A DNA stretch of 64,000 bases from NCBI RefSeq assembly GCF_000519185.1, contig NZ_JAFA01000020.1, positions 98,876 through 162,875 on the forward strand. The letters are read 5' to 3'. This DNA comes from Paraburkholderia nodosa DSM 21604 (GTDB taxonomy: Bacteria; Pseudomonadota; Gammaproteobacteria; Burkholderiales; Burkholderiaceae). Shown here piece after piece: positions 60,668-64,000 of the stretch. Each line of letters starts with the position of its first letter. Position 1 is the first letter of the stretch. A program made the translations under genes and the position numbers. The notes below the pieces were generated by a model that made no database searches, was not told the origin of the DNA, and worked only from the letters and a program-made list of their open reading frames with translations.

Positions 60668-61975
60668 CTAACCGCTGGTGTGATCCGCCCCGCCCACCTC
60701 CTTGATGAAGGCGAGCAGGATCTCGCTGAGCCGAACCGGCTGCTCCTGTTGGATCCAGTGACCGGCGCCGTCGATCAGCTCGATGCCACCCATTCTCGTC
60801 GCCGCCTTCGTCCTCATAAGATCGAGCGCGCCCGGCGCCGAATAGGTGCCCCAATCGCTTTTCCCGCCAATGAAGAGCGACGGGACATCGATCGTCTTGC
60901 CCGAATACAGGCGCAACTCAGCGCTCAGGTCAGGATCGGAAAAGACGCGATAAGCCTGCAGAGCGCCTTGGAACCCGGTGCGGCCATACTCCTCCGTATA
61001 CACCCCAAGTTCCGGCTCGGTGAGCCATTTGGTGGCCAGGACCTCGGCGGAGGAAGGTTGGAATGGAGCGACGGTCTCGGGCATTGTCTTGCCGAGATCC
61101 ATGACGTAATAGGTGGGCATTTGTGCAAGTTCTGCGGCGGTTAGCGCGTTCAACGGATGCGGCTTATTCCCCGGCCAGTCGGCGCTCTTGACGTAGAAAA
61201 ATGCACGAAGAAACGCGTGTAAGCCTTGAGGGGGGTGCCACATGTCGTGGTTCGCCTTCCGTGTGCTCAAGTATTGCTGGTAATACTCTCTCGGCGGGTT
61301 GAGCGCCGCCAGCGCGGCCGCTAAGTTTTGATTGCCAGTGTTCGGTTGAACCGACGATACCTCGCTTTCCGCGATGTTAAAAGGAAGCGTCGGCGGACCG
61401 GGGAACGGTGCGCTCATCAGCACCACCGAGGGAAAGACGTCAGGTCGGGCCAGCGCACAATAGGCCGCCACGGGCGAGCCGAGGTCGTGCCCGACAAGCA
61501 TTGCCGTACGCCGATACCCCAACGCCAAAACCAATCCGAGGGCATCACGCGTCATATTCAAGAGGCTGAAGGGCGCTAGCTGGGCGTCATAGTCGTTCAC
61601 CCAACCGGTGGTGCGGCCAAAACCCCGCTGGTCGGGCGCCACGACATGGTAGCCGGCGTCAGCCAGAAGCGGGATCAGGTGTCGCCAGCCGTAAGCCAAA
61701 TCGGGAAAGCCGTGCAGAAGCAATGCGAGCGGCCGGCCGGGGTTCTCGTAACCGGCCTCGAGAATATGGACATCAAGGCCGTTGACCCCATGGATCATGC
61801 GCGAGCGGACCCCCTTGGGAAGCGTTCCCTCGCCATATGTTGATGTGGTCAAATCAATTCCTCCTATGGGGTTTGCGCGGGCGGGTCGAATTAAAGCCGC
61901 AACGAGGCTGACCGCGCCCATCGCTAAGACGGCTCGTCGGGACGCCGATGGCTTGGAGCTAAGTGGATGACTCAT
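60668..61975 (-). CDS. Exported alpha/beta hydrolase (epoxide hydrolase-like)
   Basis: 435 residues from ATG 61975 (MSHPLSSKPSASRRAVLAMG). The N-terminus has an Arg-Arg pair and hydrophobic stretch ending ARA-NPIGG, a Tat or Sec signal. Oxyanion motif LLLHGFPDLAYGWRHLIPLL, nucleophile Asp in AMLVGHDLGSPVAAYCALAR and catalytic His in DGAGHWIQQEQP; two cap Tyr are likely (YYVMDLG, TEEYGRTG). It probably opens an epoxide or cleaves an ester outside the cytoplasm. Divergent from a TetR regulator across a palindromic operator. Confidence 0.87.
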   Translation of the reverse strand: MSHPLSSKPSASRRAVLAMGAVSLVAALIRPARANPIGGIDLTTSTYGEGTLPKGVRSRMIHGVNGLDVHILEAGYENPGRPLALLLHGFPDLAYGWRHLIPLLADAGYHVVAPDQRGFGRTTGWVNDYDAQLAPFSLLNMTRDALGLVLALGYRRTAMLVGHDLGSPVAAYCALARPDVFPSVVLMSAPFPGPPTLPFNIAESEVSSVQPNTGNQNLAAALAALNPPREYYQQYLSTRKANHDMWHPPQGLHAFLRAFFYVKSADWPGNKPHPLNALTAAELAQMPTYYVMDLGKTMPETVAPFQPSSAEVLATKWLTEPELGVYTEEYGRTGFQGALQAYRVFSDPDLSAELRLYSGKTIDVPSLFIGGKSDWGTYSAPGALDLMRTKAATRMGGIELIDGAGHWIQQEQPVRLSEILLAFIKEVGGADHTSG

Positions 61976-62224
61976 GACGGAACGCACCATCCGCGTGTAA
62001 GCGCTGTCTTCAGCTTCAGCGAAAACCCACGCGGCGAACAATTCGCGCGGCGGCCGGGCAATCGAGGACGATCAGCCCCGACACGAAGACGCTCGGCATG
62101 GGGTGAACGAGGAAACCCAGGCGTTTCGTCTTGAGTTATTCCTGCCGCAATCTGGGCAGGCTGCGCATCACTGAACGAACCTTCTTGGCTTGCGATTGTG
62201 TCGAGGGGCATCGCCGGACTCCTT

Positions 62225-62259
62225 CTATGGTGATCACCATAGTATGTCGATCACCATAG
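62225..62259. promoter_or_regulatory. TetR operator pair
   Basis: Perfect 18-base palindrome CTATGGTGATCACCATAG (62225-62242) followed by an imperfect copy TATGTCGATCACCATA (62244-62259). Centres are 18 bases apart. It lies 33 bases before the TetR gene and 250 from the divergent hydrolase. Confidence 0.8.
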
Positions 62260-62291
62260 AATAATCAAGCGAAACGTGCTATGTTCACGGC

Positions 62292-62873
62292 ATGCCACGT
62301 AAGACTGACGCCCGCGCTCGCGCGATTGCCACGGCCGAACGACTGTTTCGCATCCAAGGCTACACTGCGACGGGATTGATCCAGATCCTTGAAGAAAGCG
62401 GTGCGCCTAAAGGATCGTTTTACTTTCACTTTCCACGCGGCAAGGCACAACTCGCAGAAGAAGCAATCGATAATTACGTTGCGAATCGAATTGCTGTATT
62501 GCGGAACATCTCGGCGAATACGACGGGTGATGCTCTGAATTTCGTTCATCAGATTTTCAGCACATTCGCGGGCGAAATGGTCGCCTCTGATTTCCAGTAT
62601 GGATGTCTAATGCAAAATCTGGCGAATGAGCTGCCCGCGCTCGACGCTGAGTTGACCAAACGGGTAGCGCGCGGATTTGTTGAGTCGACCGAGATTATTG
62701 CGGAGCATTTTAGGGGGTGCGGTTTCGCTCCCGCGCGCGCGTCCTCTACCGCAGCCGCATTGGTAGCCGCCCTCGAAGGCGCGCGGACGATCGCCCGCCT
62801 AGAACGCACGCCGGCTATATTCGAGGCGCTGGCAGATGTTAGTGTCCAACGGTGGGCTGCCTCCGAGGGGTGA
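62292..62873 (+). CDS. TetR-family transcriptional regulator
   Basis: 193 residues. MPRKTDARARAIATAERLFR, IQGYTATGLIQILEESGAPK and GSFYFHFPRGKAQLAEEAI form the TetR DNA-binding domain (YFHF motif); the C-terminal domain is of the LmrA/YxaF type (FQYGCLMQNLANELP). It should repress itself and the divergent epoxide-hydrolase-like gene through the palindromes at 62225-62259. Confidence 0.9.
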   Translation: MPRKTDARARAIATAERLFRIQGYTATGLIQILEESGAPKGSFYFHFPRGKAQLAEEAIDNYVANRIAVLRNISANTTGDALNFVHQIFSTFAGEMVASDFQYGCLMQNLANELPALDAELTKRVARGFVESTEIIAEHFRGCGFAPARASSTAAALVAALEGARTIARLERTPAIFEALADVSVQRWAASEG

Positions 62874-63613
62874 TCCGGTCCAATGTTCGCGGTCGAACGA
62901 AATTGGCACTGATCATCCTACGAAGAGCGTCCCGTCTTTCGCGAATGTCCGTTCGCAGACACCCAGCCGCCGCCTGAATGTCTTAGCGACGCACTGAGTA
63001 AACGTCCGTTTTTGGCCGATGCCGGAAGTCCGACCTCCGACTTGTGGAAGTGTCCGAGTTCACCCGAGCAGGCAGCTAGGCACAGCGGGGAGAAAGTTGG
63101 GGCGACGCGGCTGTATCTTTTTTAATAGGAATACTATCGCGACGGTATCATACCCGGTACCGAGCCGTTGACGACGGCACGTGTCACCGCGCAGGTCGTA
63201 TTCTAAGCCTATGCGCGTCAGAGTCTCCGACTATGTATCAGAGGGGGCAGCGCTCTAGGCGACTAGGATCGTTGGCGCGAGCCCCATTTATGGCGTGCAT
63301 TCTGGAGTCACTTGCGAGCGATGCAATATGGGCTCGATTTCCCATTTTTCCTCACTGACGACCGCGTTCTGTTCGAAGCTCTCTCGCCGCAATATGACGG
63401 ATGCTTGGACGTCGGCGGAAATATCGTGGACTATCAATTTCGCCATCCTTACTATGAGGGAATTGGAGAGCCAACGTTCATCGGATGATCGGGATGTAAG
63501 AAGCCGCCACAGCGGACTCAACGATGGATATGGGGCGCCGTGTCTCTCCAGCAGACCGACATCGGGCGCGGCGGCTGGCTCAAGCGGATCGCGTCGAGGC
63601 GTGGTAAATAGCC
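62874..63613. other. 740-base region without a recognisable gene
   Basis: Downstream of both flanking genes (TetR plus, xylanase minus). Base composition is more even and stop codons are frequent to 63290, so it looks non-coding or decayed. From 63290 minus-strand frames open, but the peptide (LIVRMAKLIVHDISADVQAS) is not recognised. Confidence 0.45.
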
Positions 63614-64000
63614 TTACGGCTGCCACGACGAATTGGCTATTGCCCAGAACGCGGCCTTCGGTTTCAGGTTCGCGTCGAATAGCAGCGGCAGATTGGTCCG
63701 CGGCACCGGTATCGAGGTCAGCCACGTATGCTTGTCCGAATAGCCCCAGAAGGTGACGGCCTTGATGCTTGGCTCGTGCTCGAACAGATCGAACACCGCG
63801 CGATACCGCTGCGCCTGCGCACGCATCACGTCGTTCGGCACCGGCTGGCCGAGATCGGGCAAACACGCAGGCGGATGGCTCCAGCATTCGCCCGGGTCGC
63901 TGTAGAGACTGACATCGAGTTCCGTCACCTGGTTTTCGAGTCCGAGGGCGGCGACGTCGTCGAAAGCCTGCTTCATATTTTGCAGCGGCGGCCAGTTGAT
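63614..64000 (-). CDS. GH10 endo-1,4-beta-xylanase (partial, C-terminal 128 residues)
   Basis: Frame is open to the window edge. The catalytic nucleophile Glu lies in NQVTELDVSLYSDPGECW; AVTFWGYSDKHTWL and PLLFDANLKPKAAFWAI are the usual final strands of the GH10 barrel. The enzyme cuts beta-1,4-xylan, likely outside the cytoplasm (its N-terminus and any signal lie beyond 64000). It fits a plant- or litter-associated lifestyle. Neighbours beyond the edge unknown. Confidence 0.9.
   Translation of the reverse strand: MNWPPLQNMKQAFDDVAALGLENQVTELDVSLYSDPGECWSHPPACLPDLGQPVPNDVMRAQAQRYRAVFDLFEHEPSIKAVTFWGYSDKHTWLTSIPVPRTNLPLLFDANLKPKAAFWAIANSSWQP

Noticed and set aside
63288..63887. 199-codon minus-strand frame at the right edge
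   Set aside because: It overlaps the GH10 gene in another frame; only the GH10 frame has motifs. The non-overlapping tail is unrecognised.

Overview
The window looks like a Burkholderiaceae chromosome or large secondary replicon, most likely a plant- or soil-associated Paraburkholderia or Caballeronia. The grounds are high GC with strong GC3 bias, a DUF4148 secreted protein, a Burkholderia-type class A beta-lactamase with a divergent AmpR-like regulator, a divergent acdS/acdR pair (ACC deaminase), a Burkholderia-type porin and the density of LysR-linked catabolic genes. This is inferred from gene content only; no rRNA is present. I see no insertion sequence, integrase, prophage or CRISPR array.

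Layout. (1) 1-4312, minus strand: two tandem copies of one metal-transport cassette. Each has a promoter, a first leader ORF (MPWT...), a hairpin inside it, a second tiny ORF, a 46-49 aa small protein gene and an NRAMP-related transporter. A truncated mgtC sits at the junction. This is the most interesting locus: motifs, the mgtC neighbour and a leader peptide starting MPDPEP all point to Mg2+ rather than Mn2+. (2) 4758-6390: dmeR-dmeF Co/Ni efflux. (3) 6699-11789: small accessory genes, a frameshifted gene, an ECF sigma/membrane protein/ferredoxin operon, a methyltransferase, YdeI-like and SnoaL-like proteins and DUF4148. (4) 12273-14589: MASE1 histidine kinase and LuxR-type response regulator. 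(5) 15164-17422: acdS/acdR, tRNA-Ala(GGC), tRNA-Leu(GAG). (6) 17557-19860: TonB siderophore receptor with a Fur-like box. (7) 20104-29559: YkgJ-like protein, a dead DUF1016 nuclease gene, three LysR genes, an SDR, an aldehyde dehydrogenase, an MCP and the beta-lactamase. (8) 30110-36090: sugar-acid catabolism (RspB-like dehydrogenase, ManD, GntR, UxuB-like oxidoreductase, MFS carrier) with two copies of the palindrome GTACCATGGTAC between the divergent arms. (9) 36127-48933: FadH, MarR, a Tat-exported MBL hydrolase, an isochorismatase-like hydrolase, an oxidoreductase/ABM pair, DUF1989, PRC-barrel, an HpaI-type aldolase, an oxidoreductase relic, a Fur-family regulator and a pyruvyl-transferase-like protein. 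(10) 49480-53850: porin, LysR, RhlE-type helicase, small hypothetical. (11) 53977-60248: acyl-CoA dehydrogenase, two SDRs, LysR, PadR and acyl-CoA ligase, possibly one catabolic module. (12) 60668-64000: epoxide-hydrolase-like protein with divergent TetR and a palindromic operator, a 740-base stretch with no recognisable gene, and the C-terminal end of a GH10 xylanase running off the window.

All calls come from reading translations and motifs by eye; no database search was run. Start codons were chosen by Shine-Dalgarno sequence and family-typical N-termini where possible.
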